NCBI GenBank assembly: GCA_040221175.1
Contig: JAVJVK010000001.1
Location: 248,001 to 312,000, forward strand
Origin: Phycisphaerales bacterium
GTDB lineage: Bacteria > Planctomycetota > Phycisphaerae > Phycisphaerales > UBA1924
Length of the DNA stretch: 64,000 nt
Direction: 5' to 3'
The notes beneath the pieces were generated by a model. It saw nothing but the letters and a program-made list of their open reading frames with translations. It was not told the origin of the DNA and ran no database searches. The translations under genes were made by a program, and so were the position numbers. Position 1 is the first letter of the stretch. The number at the start of each line of letters is the position of its first letter. Positions 25,665 to 33,288 of this stretch are shown one piece after another.

Positions 25665-26240
25665 TTAGCGGCGACGACGGGCGGCGGCCAGGCCGCCGAG
25701 GCCCAGCAGGGCCAGGCTGGCGGGAGCGGGAACCACGTTGATGGCGCCCGAACCCTCGCGCAGGTCGGCCAGACGGCTCTCGCTGAGAGCCTGGTCACGG
25801 GCGACGTACACGTCGAAGCGGCTGGTGCGGGTGCTCAGGTCGACGGTGAACGCGTCGGCAACCACGGCCGGAGCGGTGTAGGTGGCGGTCCAGAAGGCGA
25901 TGGGGTTGCTGTCGTCGGCGTAGATGCCGGCGAGCGGGAAGTTCAGCTGGCCGGCAATGATGCCGTCAACGCCCGTGCCCGAAGCAGCGCCGGGGGTGGT
26001 GCCGGGGCCGTTCATGGGGGCGACCAGAGCGAGGTCGCTCCAGCCGTCCGAGCCAACCGAGCTGATGAAGTTGGTACCAACGCCAGCGATGGCGTAGTCG
26101 GTGCCGCCGTAGCCGGCGGACAGGGTGACCGTGGTGCTCTCACCCGGGTTCAGGGTGGGGTTGGCAACGTCGATCGTGATGGACTGGGCAGCAGCGGCAG
26201 CGGCAACACCAGCAACGGCAAGAATCGCAGCAGTCTTCAT
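25665..26240 (-). CDS. Secreted protein with C-terminal PEP-CTERM-like sorting tail, copy 1
   Basis: A 191-residue protein: signal peptide (about 1-20, ending AAAAAQ), an all-beta Gly/Thr-rich body (SITIDVANPTLNPGESTTVT...) and a tail. The tail consists of VVPAPAS, a hydrophobic segment LALLGLGGLAAA and RRRR. This three-part tail fits an exosortase-type sorting signal, with VPAP in place of VPEP. ATG 26240 has AGGAGAG upstream. A second, closely similar copy lies upstream on the same strand. The body has no named domain; a surface or matrix role is inferred from the tail. Confidence 0.8.
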   Translation of the reverse strand: MKTAAILAVAGVAAAAAAQSITIDVANPTLNPGESTTVTLSAGYGGTDYAIAGVGTNFISSVGSDGWSDLALVAPMNGPGTTPGAASGTGVDGIIAGQLNFPLAGIYADDSNPIAFWTATYTAPAVVADAFTVDLSTRTSRFDVYVARDQALSESRLADLREGSGAINVVPAPASLALLGLGGLAAARRRR

Positions 26241-26252
26241 CTTGGTCTCTCC

Positions 26253-26279
26253 TCTTGAGCTCAAGAAACCTTGTTTCTT
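26253..26279 (-). promoter_or_regulatory. Leader of copy 1 with two mutually exclusive hairpins next to the ribosome site
   Basis: Two inverted repeats overlap. TCTTGAGCTCAAGA is a perfect 14-bp palindrome at 26253-26266, touching the Shine-Dalgarno sequence. AAGAAAC / GTTTCTT is a 7-bp stem with a 3-nt loop at 26263-26279. They share 26263-26266, so an RNA could form only one at a time. Regulatory meaning is inference. Confidence 0.4.
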
Positions 26280-26343
26280 CATGGATTCACACAACAACAG
26301 TTCTGTCGATCCCGAACTTGCTGACCCGCGGATCGACGAGTCG

Positions 26344-26372
26344 AGTGTAACCGAATTGAGAGAGGCCGACAA
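26344..26372 (-). promoter_or_regulatory. Candidate sigma70-type promoter for sorting-tail gene copy 1
   Basis: On the minus strand TTGTCG (26372-26367) and TACACT (26349-26344) are separated by exactly 17 bp; each matches the consensus at 4 of 6 positions. It would give a leader of roughly 95-100 nt before ATG 26240. Found by eye, not by a scored search. Confidence 0.4.
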
Positions 26373-26556
26373 GAGCATTTGCGTGTTCAGATCGCGGTTT
26401 TGCGCCAAATTTGACGATTCAACGTCCTATAAAACGTATCACGTCGGCATGTTGTACGAAGAATGTTCGGATTTGCACGTCGGTTAATCCAGGTAAACCC
26501 CTGATAACACGCCAGTTACTTCCTGAAAGCGCACGACAAACCGGGGGCGCACAAAA

Positions 26557-26586
26557 ACGCGGTCCCGACTTTCGTCAGGACCGCGT
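26557..26586 (-). terminator. Rho-independent terminator after sorting-tail gene copy 2
   Basis: A 13-bp stem with one mismatch, ACGCGGTCCCGAC / GTCAGGACCGCGT, loop TTTC, followed on the minus strand by TTTTTGTG. It lies 33 bp after the stop of the 26620-27198 gene. Its stem-loop resembles that after copy 1 (both contain CCCGAC-T-TC-GTC), suggesting it was copied with the gene. Confidence 0.82.
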
Positions 26587-26619
26587 GAATTCAGCGTTTC
26601 ACTGAACCCGGACGCCGGA

Positions 26620-27198
26620 TTAGCGGCGACGGCGGGCAGCGGCCAGGCCGCCGAGGCCCAGCAGCGCGAGGCTGGCGGGGGCGGGGACCACGTTGATGGC
26701 GCCCGAGCCCTCGGTCAGGTCGGCCAGACGGCTCTGGCTGGTGGCCGAGTCACGAGCGATGTACACGTCGAACTTGCTCGTGTCGGTGCTCAGGTCGACG
26801 GTGAACGCGTCGGCAACCACGGCCGGAGCGGTGTAGGTGGCGCTCCAGAACGCGATGGGGTTGCTGTCGTCGGCGTAGATGCCGGCGAGCGGGAAGTTCA
26901 GCTGACCGGCGATGATGCCGTCAACACCCGTGCCCGAAGCGGCGCCGGCGCTGGTGCCGGGGCCGTTCATGGGGGCGACCAGAGCCAGGTCGCTCCAGCC
27001 GTCCGAGCCAACCGAGCTGATGAAGTCGGTGGCGATACCGGCGACGGCGTAGTCGGTGCCGCCGTAGCCAGCGCTCAGCGTGACCATGGTGCTCTCACCG
27101 GGAGCCAGGGTCGGGTTGGCGACATCGATGGTGATGGACTGGGCGGTGGCGGCAGCGGCAACACCGGCAACGGCGACGAGGGCGAAAGCCTTCTTCAT
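26620..27198 (-). CDS. Secreted protein with C-terminal PEP-CTERM-like sorting tail, copy 2
   Basis: A 192-residue near-duplicate of the gene at 25665-26240. Same signal-peptide style (ATAQ before SITIDVANPTLAPGEST), same body and an identical tail start VVPAPASLALLGLGGLAAA then RRRR. Differences are scattered substitutions (for example LSTDTSKFDVYIARD against LSTRTSRFDVYVARD). ATG 27198 has GAGGAG upstream. The leader contains a separate 6-bp GC hairpin (CGGGGC / GCCCCG, 27220-27236), unlike copy 1. The genes are probably independently transcribed. Confidence 0.8.
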   Translation of the reverse strand: MKKAFALVAVAGVAAAATAQSITIDVANPTLAPGESTMVTLSAGYGGTDYAVAGIATDFISSVGSDGWSDLALVAPMNGPGTSAGAASGTGVDGIIAGQLNFPLAGIYADDSNPIAFWSATYTAPAVVADAFTVDLSTDTSKFDVYIARDSATSQSRLADLTEGSGAINVVPAPASLALLGLGGLAAARRRR

Positions 27199-27426
27199 AT
27201 CTACATCTCCTCACGCGACCGGGGCCGTTTGCCCCGAAAGCCTTGGTTCAACAGTCGTCTGCTTGCGACCTATCACCCACAACCTACCACCGATCCGAAT
27301 CCACGCCAGAAATCAGAACGCTTTTTTTCGCGAACACTGGCCCGAATCCGCTCGTACGAGCCCCCAAGGCCGGTTTTCACTTCCGATAATGAAGGGAAGA
27401 CCCCTCGCCGGGCGTGCGGGCACACT

Positions 27427-30400
27427 TCAGACCTCTACCAACTCGGCGTCCACCTCATCGACCGCCACGCCCAAGACCTCAGCCAGGGCCAGCCGGTAGA
27501 GCTCGATCTGGTCCCGTCCCTCGTCCGTCGCACCGCCCGTCTTGAAGTCCACGATCAGGCACCGCACGGGTCGTCCCCGGTCTCGGCCCAGGATCAACCG
27601 ATCAATCCGGCCCCGGACCAACGTCGGCCGCCCCCGCACCTCCACGATTGCCGAGATCGGTCGCTCTCGCTCGACCGACAGATCCAACCCCTCGCCCATT
27701 CGACGGGAAACACCAGTTCGAGAGAGGACACCCGGCAGGGCATCCCCGGCAAGCGCTCGGCGGATGCGATCCGCCGCCTCGGCCGTACGCGGTCCTGATT
27801 CGTCCACCCAGTCGGCCGGGTCGCTCAAAGTTTCTTCCAACCAGGCGACGCCCTCCAGCAGCCGGTGTACCTCCGCCCCCAGGTCTGCCGCCCGAGCATC
27901 GATCGAAAGCAACCGCGACACCTCGTGCTCCGGCTGGAGATCGGAGGGGCGCAATGCCGCGATGCGCCAGGGCTCGTCCGGACCGCTCCAGCCCTTCGGC
28001 ATCGCCTCAGGCCTGGCCCATGATGGGGGGGCGGGCTGGTGAACCGCCGGCGCGTCGGCTGGTTCATCGGCCCAGCCCGGGCTGCCTTCCACGTGCTCGG
28101 CGCCAGTCGCGCCCAGACCGTGCCACGCCACCGTGCCAAGTCCCTTCTTGCTCGATCGCACGAAGAGCTCGAGGTGGGCCTTGGCCCGCGTCATGCCCAC
28201 GTAGAGCAGGCACAACTCTTCGTAGGCCGCCCGCTCACGCCAACGCTCGTACATCTCGTGGAGGCGTGGGCAATGAGCACGCAACTCCTTCGTACCCGAG
28301 AGGCTCATCCGCGTCGGCGCCGCCGTCGGATCGTCGACCTCGGCCCCGCCCGCATCGGCCAGAAAGGCTGGCCCGCGCGTTGCCAACTGGCCGTCGATAT
28401 CGGTCAGGAAGACGGCGTCAAACTGCAGTCCCTTGGCCGCATGCAGCGTCAGCACGCGTACAAGTCCGCTGCTGCGCGGTCGCACGCGGCTCGTGCGAAC
28501 GTAGCCGATGAAGTCGTCGATGCCGCTGGCTTCGGAAAGCTCCTTCTCGTACGCCTCGGCGAGCGATACCAAATCGCCAAGTCGAGCCCGCCCGCGCTGG
28601 TTGGCCGACCGGCCGGCCAGGCCCGCCAGCCACTCGACCGTGCGTGCCAGCCCGTGCTCGAAGATCCGCATGGCAAGATCTCGCGACACGCGGCGTGCGT
28701 CGTCTCGGTCTTCCCACCGCTCGAGACCGAGCGCAGCGCCCAAGGGTCCCGTTGCAATGGCGAACCGGCTCGGCCCATCGCCCGGATGGGCCGCCAGATG
28801 CAGCGCCGAGAGCACCGCTTCGACAACCGGATGGTCGCACGGGCTGGCCGACGCGCTCGACACCGCCGGCACGTCGCGAGCGGCAAGTGCAGCCACGATC
28901 TTGCCGATCAGCTTCTGCCGACGAACGAGCACCGCAACTTCGGCGCCGGGCCGACGCTGGTGCACGGCCGCCACCGCGTCGGCGACCGCAGCCACGGCTG
29001 CGTCCTCATCGTCGGGATCGTCCAGCGTCGCCGAGAGGTCCACGATGCGAACCTGGCCCTCGCCCGGCACGGCCGAGACGTGCGGCATGAATTGATCGGC
29101 AAAGCGATCCCGGGCAGCGTCGTGCCCCTCCAGGCTCGGATTCGAGTCCAGACCGCCGAACACTCGATTGACCGCCTCCACGATCGTGCCCCGGCATCGA
29201 TACGTCTCGTTCAGCGGGCGTGTGTGCATCTGAGGCCATCGATGCGCCACGTAGGGCAGCAAGGCCGCCTGCGCGTTGCGCCAGCCATACAGCGACTGCT
29301 TCACGTCTCCGACGATGAACACCGATCGATCGCGGTCGCCGCCCGCAACGGCCTCATCGATGAGCGGAGCAAGCACGCGCCATTGATCGATCGACGTGTC
29401 CTGAAACTCATCGAGCAGGATGTGATCGAACTGCGCATCCATCCGATAGGCCACCTGCTGGCTATCGAGGTCGCACTCGGCCAACGCACGCCATAAATCG
29501 CCCAGCGAATAGGCGCGGTGCTCGCGTCGCACCACGTCCTCGATCTGCACCGCTTGCCGAAGCAACTCACCGGCGACAAGGTTGCGCTCGTGCAATAAGC
29601 CGAGTTCCGCACGGACGACACCGCGCAGGATCGTTCGCAGTTCGGCGAGCCATTCCGGCGGTACGTCGATGCGGTGGTATGTCGGCGCCGCCTGCTCGCA
29701 GCAGGCCACCAGGGTTTTCTTGAGCAGGCCGGCGTGATCTCCAGCTTCCAATGCGTCCAGCACCGCAGCACGAGCATTGACGAATTGCTTGTTGGGCGTC
29801 TTGCCATCCTTGTTCGTCGGCCCGGCGATGTCGCGCAAGCGGGCCGCCGATGCTCGCACGTCGTCCATGGTGGGGCCGTGCGACGACTCGTCGGCCAGGC
29901 AATTCCAGGCGTCCTGAGCCGCACGTCGAAGCTGGGCGCCAGAATCGGCCAGGAGCTCGGCCAACCGCTCGTCGCCCGAAGCGCTGCCCTCCTGCCCGGC
30001 AAGCAATCGGATTGCCGCTCGCTCTTCTGCCGTTGCCCGTTCTTGAAGGAGCCGCTCGACCACTTCCGAACGCAACTGCTCTTCCGCGTGTTCGAATGCC
30101 TGCCGCCAGGGCGCGATGAGGCCAAGCTGAGGCGCCAGCGAGCGGGCCAGGGACTGGGCCGTACTGTCCAGCGTTCCCATACGAACGCGATGAATGCTGC
30201 GACCGAGCCGGCCCAGAACGTTCAGCCAGCCGCTCGTATCCAGCGAGACCCCGGCATGCTCGGAAAGGTCAGCCGCGGCCGCTTCATCCTCCGCGGCGCT
30301 GGCAATGCGCGTGAGCAGCCGTTCGCGGATCTCGCCGGCTGCCTGACGGGTAAACGTGGCCGCCAGGACGCGTTCGGGCGCGACGCCACGGGCCAGCAGT

Positions 30401-30504
30401 CCGGCGAGCTTGTTCGTCAGGGTAAACGTCTTGCCGGTGCCCGCCGAAGCCATCACGACCTCGAACGGGTGGTTGGACTTGGTCCTGTTCAAGGCTGCGG
30501 TCAT
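27427..30504 (-). CDS. addA: AddA-like UvrD helicase-nuclease
   Basis: A 1025-residue superfamily 1 helicase with a C-terminal RecB-family nuclease. Walker A is ASAGTGKT at residues 19-26, motif Ia-like ATFTRQAAGEIRERLL follows, motif II is HILLDEFQDTSIDQW, and a late helicase motif is VRVLTLHAAKGLQFDAVFL. The nuclease site is IVDFKTG (Asp986, Lys988) with DQIELYRLAL after it. It resects double-strand breaks together with the AddB-like partner. ATG 30504 overlaps the addB stop by 4 bp. Length is a little below typical AddA. Confidence 0.88.
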   Translation of the reverse strand: MTAALNRTKSNHPFEVVMASAGTGKTFTLTNKLAGLLARGVAPERVLAATFTRQAAGEIRERLLTRIASAAEDEAAAADLSEHAGVSLDTSGWLNVLGRLGRSIHRVRMGTLDSTAQSLARSLAPQLGLIAPWRQAFEHAEEQLRSEVVERLLQERATAEERAAIRLLAGQEGSASGDERLAELLADSGAQLRRAAQDAWNCLADESSHGPTMDDVRASAARLRDIAGPTNKDGKTPNKQFVNARAAVLDALEAGDHAGLLKKTLVACCEQAAPTYHRIDVPPEWLAELRTILRGVVRAELGLLHERNLVAGELLRQAVQIEDVVRREHRAYSLGDLWRALAECDLDSQQVAYRMDAQFDHILLDEFQDTSIDQWRVLAPLIDEAVAGGDRDRSVFIVGDVKQSLYGWRNAQAALLPYVAHRWPQMHTRPLNETYRCRGTIVEAVNRVFGGLDSNPSLEGHDAARDRFADQFMPHVSAVPGEGQVRIVDLSATLDDPDDEDAAVAAVADAVAAVHQRRPGAEVAVLVRRQKLIGKIVAALAARDVPAVSSASASPCDHPVVEAVLSALHLAAHPGDGPSRFAIATGPLGAALGLERWEDRDDARRVSRDLAMRIFEHGLARTVEWLAGLAGRSANQRGRARLGDLVSLAEAYEKELSEASGIDDFIGYVRTSRVRPRSSGLVRVLTLHAAKGLQFDAVFLTDIDGQLATRGPAFLADAGGAEVDDPTAAPTRMSLSGTKELRAHCPRLHEMYERWRERAAYEELCLLYVGMTRAKAHLELFVRSSKKGLGTVAWHGLGATGAEHVEGSPGWADEPADAPAVHQPAPPSWARPEAMPKGWSGPDEPWRIAALRPSDLQPEHEVSRLLSIDARAADLGAEVHRLLEGVAWLEETLSDPADWVDESGPRTAEAADRIRRALAGDALPGVLSRTGVSRRMGEGLDLSVERERPISAIVEVRGRPTLVRGRIDRLILGRDRGRPVRCLIVDFKTGGATDEGRDQIELYRLALAEVLGVAVDEVDAELVEV

Positions 30505-33221
30505 GGCCGAACCCCATCGATGCGATCCAGGTGCTCTTCATCGAGCAGCATCCCGATGCCGGCCAGCCTCGCGTGCGGCCCGTCGTATCTGGGGCTGCCA
30601 ATGTCCGCCATGGCCTCGAGCCCCGAGCGCACGCGTGTTGCGATGTCGACCGCACACGCGTGCGCCTCGGCCAGGTCTTCCTCGGTCCAGCCGGTCTCCT
30701 GCACCTTCACTTCGGACCCTGCCAGCGAGATATACCCAAGCACTGGGATCTGCTCGGCATCCACTGCCGCGGCGAGCGGTCGCGCAAGCACTTCGTACAA
30801 GGGCAACTGCAGGTCTCGCCAACCGCCATCGCGTTTGCGGTGCGATGACCGAGGGTTGTGGGCGGTGTTCGACGTCTTGTAGTCATACAGCGCGATGGCG
30901 CCGCTCTTTGCGTGATGGTCGATGCGATCGATCGTGCCGCGAAGCACGACGCCGGACTGGGCCAGCATGGGCAGAGACTCGGGCGACCACTCGACCTCAA
31001 GCGTGCGCCACCCGGCGGCCCGTCTCTGGGCCTCCACGCGCGCCAACTCTTCCAGTCGTCGCTCGGCCGCATCGATCTGCGCCAGCGTCATCGCCGAACG
31101 AACCGGCCCGGTGAGTTGCTCGGCGGCCTCCCACAGCCCGGCGTGCATTAGCCGGCGAATCTCTGCTTCGTCGCTTACGTCCCGTGCACCAACATCCGCA
31201 CCGAATCGACGCAGCGCCTCGTGCAGCAACGTGCCGAACCCGCTGGCGTCCAGCCGGGCCACGGCCGGCATTGCCGAGGCCTCGCGAAGGCCCAGGACGT
31301 GTCGCAGGTAGAACTGATACGGGCTCTCGAGGAACGTACGGAAACTGGTGACCGACATGCTCGCGATCGGCTCGGTCTCGCGCATGACCCCTACGCGGTA
31401 GCCGCACGCGGGCGGAGCCTCTTCCGCCGGCGGCGTCGCAAAACCCTCGCGCACCCGCGCCAGCATGCGGGCCGGGCCGTCGCCCGAGCCACGCAAGAGC
31501 AGCGTGCTCGGCAGCAGCGACTCACCAGCGGCGTCGACTGAGCCCAGCACGAACCGAACGTGCCGGCCGCCACCGAGCAACGAGACCATGTTTGCGGCGT
31601 CGCGTGCCAGTGTCCGATGCTCGCCCGGCAGGCCCAGGGCCCGTCGCAGACCCTCGGTCATGAGCGAGCCCGGAGCCCGTGCGACGGGCAGCGACGAATG
31701 GTGCGCACCCAGAACGACCATCGACGGCGAGGGATCCAGCGGTAGTTCGAGCCACCCCAGCACGTCCAGGTCTTCGCCTCCCGGTTCGGCCGGGCTGCTG
31801 CTTGTCTCGAGCTGGGCGAGCACCAGATCGATCGCCGCATGCGCGGGCGCCGGTTCGGGCTCGAGCACGTCGGGCAGCATGGAAAGCGTCCGCAACTGCT
31901 CACCGATGACGCCTACGGCCTCGAGCGACGTTGTGCCCAGATGGTCTTGCGATGGTTCAAGCAGCGCGACGAGGGTGCGCTCGATCGCTTCCGCCCAGGC
32001 GTGCAGCGGTCGTGGCTTTTCGCGAAGCGGCCGCAACATGGCAGCGAGCCTCCGCCGCGCTCGTTCGACGATCTCGCGCGGCCGGGCAGCGTGATCGTTG
32101 CCAGCCGGCAGCGTTGCGAACGCTCGCGTGGGTAACGCCGCCTGCAGGTAGTGGTCCATGGCCCGCGGCAGTTGCCCAAAACGCAGATCTGCCGCCGCAA
32201 GCGTCGTCACGACAATCGGCGACCGCAGCACGCGTGCGAGCGCCTCGAAGCTGCGCTCGCGCAGCAGCACGGCAATATCACCGAGCAGGCGAGCCGGACC
32301 CGACGTCCCGATCGGCTTACCCCAGGCCACGTGTACGCTCAGCCCGTGCGTCGCTGCTGCCCGCCGCACCGGGCCAGCCAGCCCCTCATCCGCCGTCCCG
32401 ATGGCGGAAGTATCCAGATCGACGGCGGCGCGGATGGCCAGTGTTCCCTGTGCCTCGGCATCGCCGGTTACGAACACGGCATCGGGATCAACATCAATGC
32501 TCGCATCGCGCCAGTACGACTCGTCCACGACGCCGTCGGGGTGCAGTCCCCGATTCAGCATCGCCAGCACGTGCACCGGACATGCCGCGACGCGCAGCAT
32601 GCGCCGAGCCAGCCCGGGTAGGTCCATGCAGCCCAGCAGGACGATCGCGTCCAAGCCGGCAGCGACGTCGTTGCCCGCGTCGATCGCGTGCAGCCCCGAG
32701 TCGACGAGCCCGGCGCGATCGAGCAATGCCTCGTAACCGTCCTGCAATTTGGCAAGGGCCTGCCAGCGCTCGGGGTCCTCAAGCGGGGGTAACTCGGCCC
32801 GCGCGACGTCCGCCGCCCGCAAGCCCGCGCGAGCAAGTTCGTCGATGGTGCCGCCGATTTCCTGGGCCCATGCTGCCGGATCGACCACGTCGGGCAAGAC
32901 ACGCCAGAGCACGTCGGCCTCCGCAGCCCGCAAGACCGATTGCCAGGCCAGACGCGTGTGCAGTGGCCCGGCCCCCCGAGCCGTGGGCGTCAGAGATTCG
33001 GCCAATCGCCCGGCGGTGGTGGTCTGAGGCGGAAAGAGGACCAGCCCGCGATCCTGGCATGCGCGTGCCAGCAGCGTTCCCAGCACGCGCCCCGCCCGGG
33101 CCCCCGGCGTCGCAACGAGCGTGCTCGATAGGTCCAGCACCCCGTCAGCGGCCCGGCCAAGGAACCAGTTGATCGCCGAAGCCATGGGGGGCTGCGAGTC
33201 GTTCAGCCGGTGGGTCTGCAT
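30501..33221 (-). CDS. addB: AddB-like PD-(D/E)XK nuclease subunit
   Basis: A 906-residue partner of AddA. It has a degenerate helicase-like body and a C-terminal nuclease domain: SVTSFRTFLESPYQFYLRHV, GFGTLLHEALRRFG, and IALYDYKTSNT with DLQLPLYEVL. Cysteines that bind an iron-sulfur cluster in Bacillus AddB are absent here; the usual CPxxF position reads SPYQF. ATG 33221 has GGAGGGGG about 6 nt upstream; the longer in-frame extension runs under the divergent helicase gene. It is head to head with that helicase, 67 bp apart. Confidence 0.85.
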   Translation of the reverse strand: MQTHRLNDSQPPMASAINWFLGRAADGVLDLSSTLVATPGARAGRVLGTLLARACQDRGLVLFPPQTTTAGRLAESLTPTARGAGPLHTRLAWQSVLRAAEADVLWRVLPDVVDPAAWAQEIGGTIDELARAGLRAADVARAELPPLEDPERWQALAKLQDGYEALLDRAGLVDSGLHAIDAGNDVAAGLDAIVLLGCMDLPGLARRMLRVAACPVHVLAMLNRGLHPDGVVDESYWRDASIDVDPDAVFVTGDAEAQGTLAIRAAVDLDTSAIGTADEGLAGPVRRAAATHGLSVHVAWGKPIGTSGPARLLGDIAVLLRERSFEALARVLRSPIVVTTLAAADLRFGQLPRAMDHYLQAALPTRAFATLPAGNDHAARPREIVERARRRLAAMLRPLREKPRPLHAWAEAIERTLVALLEPSQDHLGTTSLEAVGVIGEQLRTLSMLPDVLEPEPAPAHAAIDLVLAQLETSSSPAEPGGEDLDVLGWLELPLDPSPSMVVLGAHHSSLPVARAPGSLMTEGLRRALGLPGEHRTLARDAANMVSLLGGGRHVRFVLGSVDAAGESLLPSTLLLRGSGDGPARMLARVREGFATPPAEEAPPACGYRVGVMRETEPIASMSVTSFRTFLESPYQFYLRHVLGLREASAMPAVARLDASGFGTLLHEALRRFGADVGARDVSDEAEIRRLMHAGLWEAAEQLTGPVRSAMTLAQIDAAERRLEELARVEAQRRAAGWRTLEVEWSPESLPMLAQSGVVLRGTIDRIDHHAKSGAIALYDYKTSNTAHNPRSSHRKRDGGWRDLQLPLYEVLARPLAAAVDAEQIPVLGYISLAGSEVKVQETGWTEEDLAEAHACAVDIATRVRSGLEAMADIGSPRYDGPHARLAGIGMLLDEEHLDRIDGVRP

Positions 33222-33288
33222 GAACACCCCCTCCATGGGTCCGCGCCCGCCGACCGGGCCGTGCTGCGGGCATAGTGTAGTCAAAGGA

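Larger units (their letters stand above)
26241..26619. other. 379-bp intergenic region between the duplicated sorting-tail genes
   Basis: No gene is supported here. It is noticeably more AT-rich than its surroundings. It holds, in minus-strand order, the terminator of copy 2 (26557-26586), about 180 bp with nothing recognised, the candidate promoter (26344-26372) and the hairpin leader of copy 1. Short open frames exist but lack ribosome sites and conserved features. Confidence 0.6.
25603..27198 (-). repeat. Tandem duplication: gene plus terminator units
   Basis: The units 25603-26240 and 26557-27198 are each about 640 bp and align from terminator to signal peptide in the same order. Long stretches of the coding DNA are nearly identical, especially the C-terminal halves, while the leaders upstream of each start codon differ. 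This indicates a fairly recent gene duplication whose upstream control regions are not shared. Confidence 0.75.

Noticed and set aside
33222-33288. SOS (LexA) box in the divergent repair promoter
   Set aside because: Seemed likely from context, but no convincing palindromic box was found by eye in the 67 bp.
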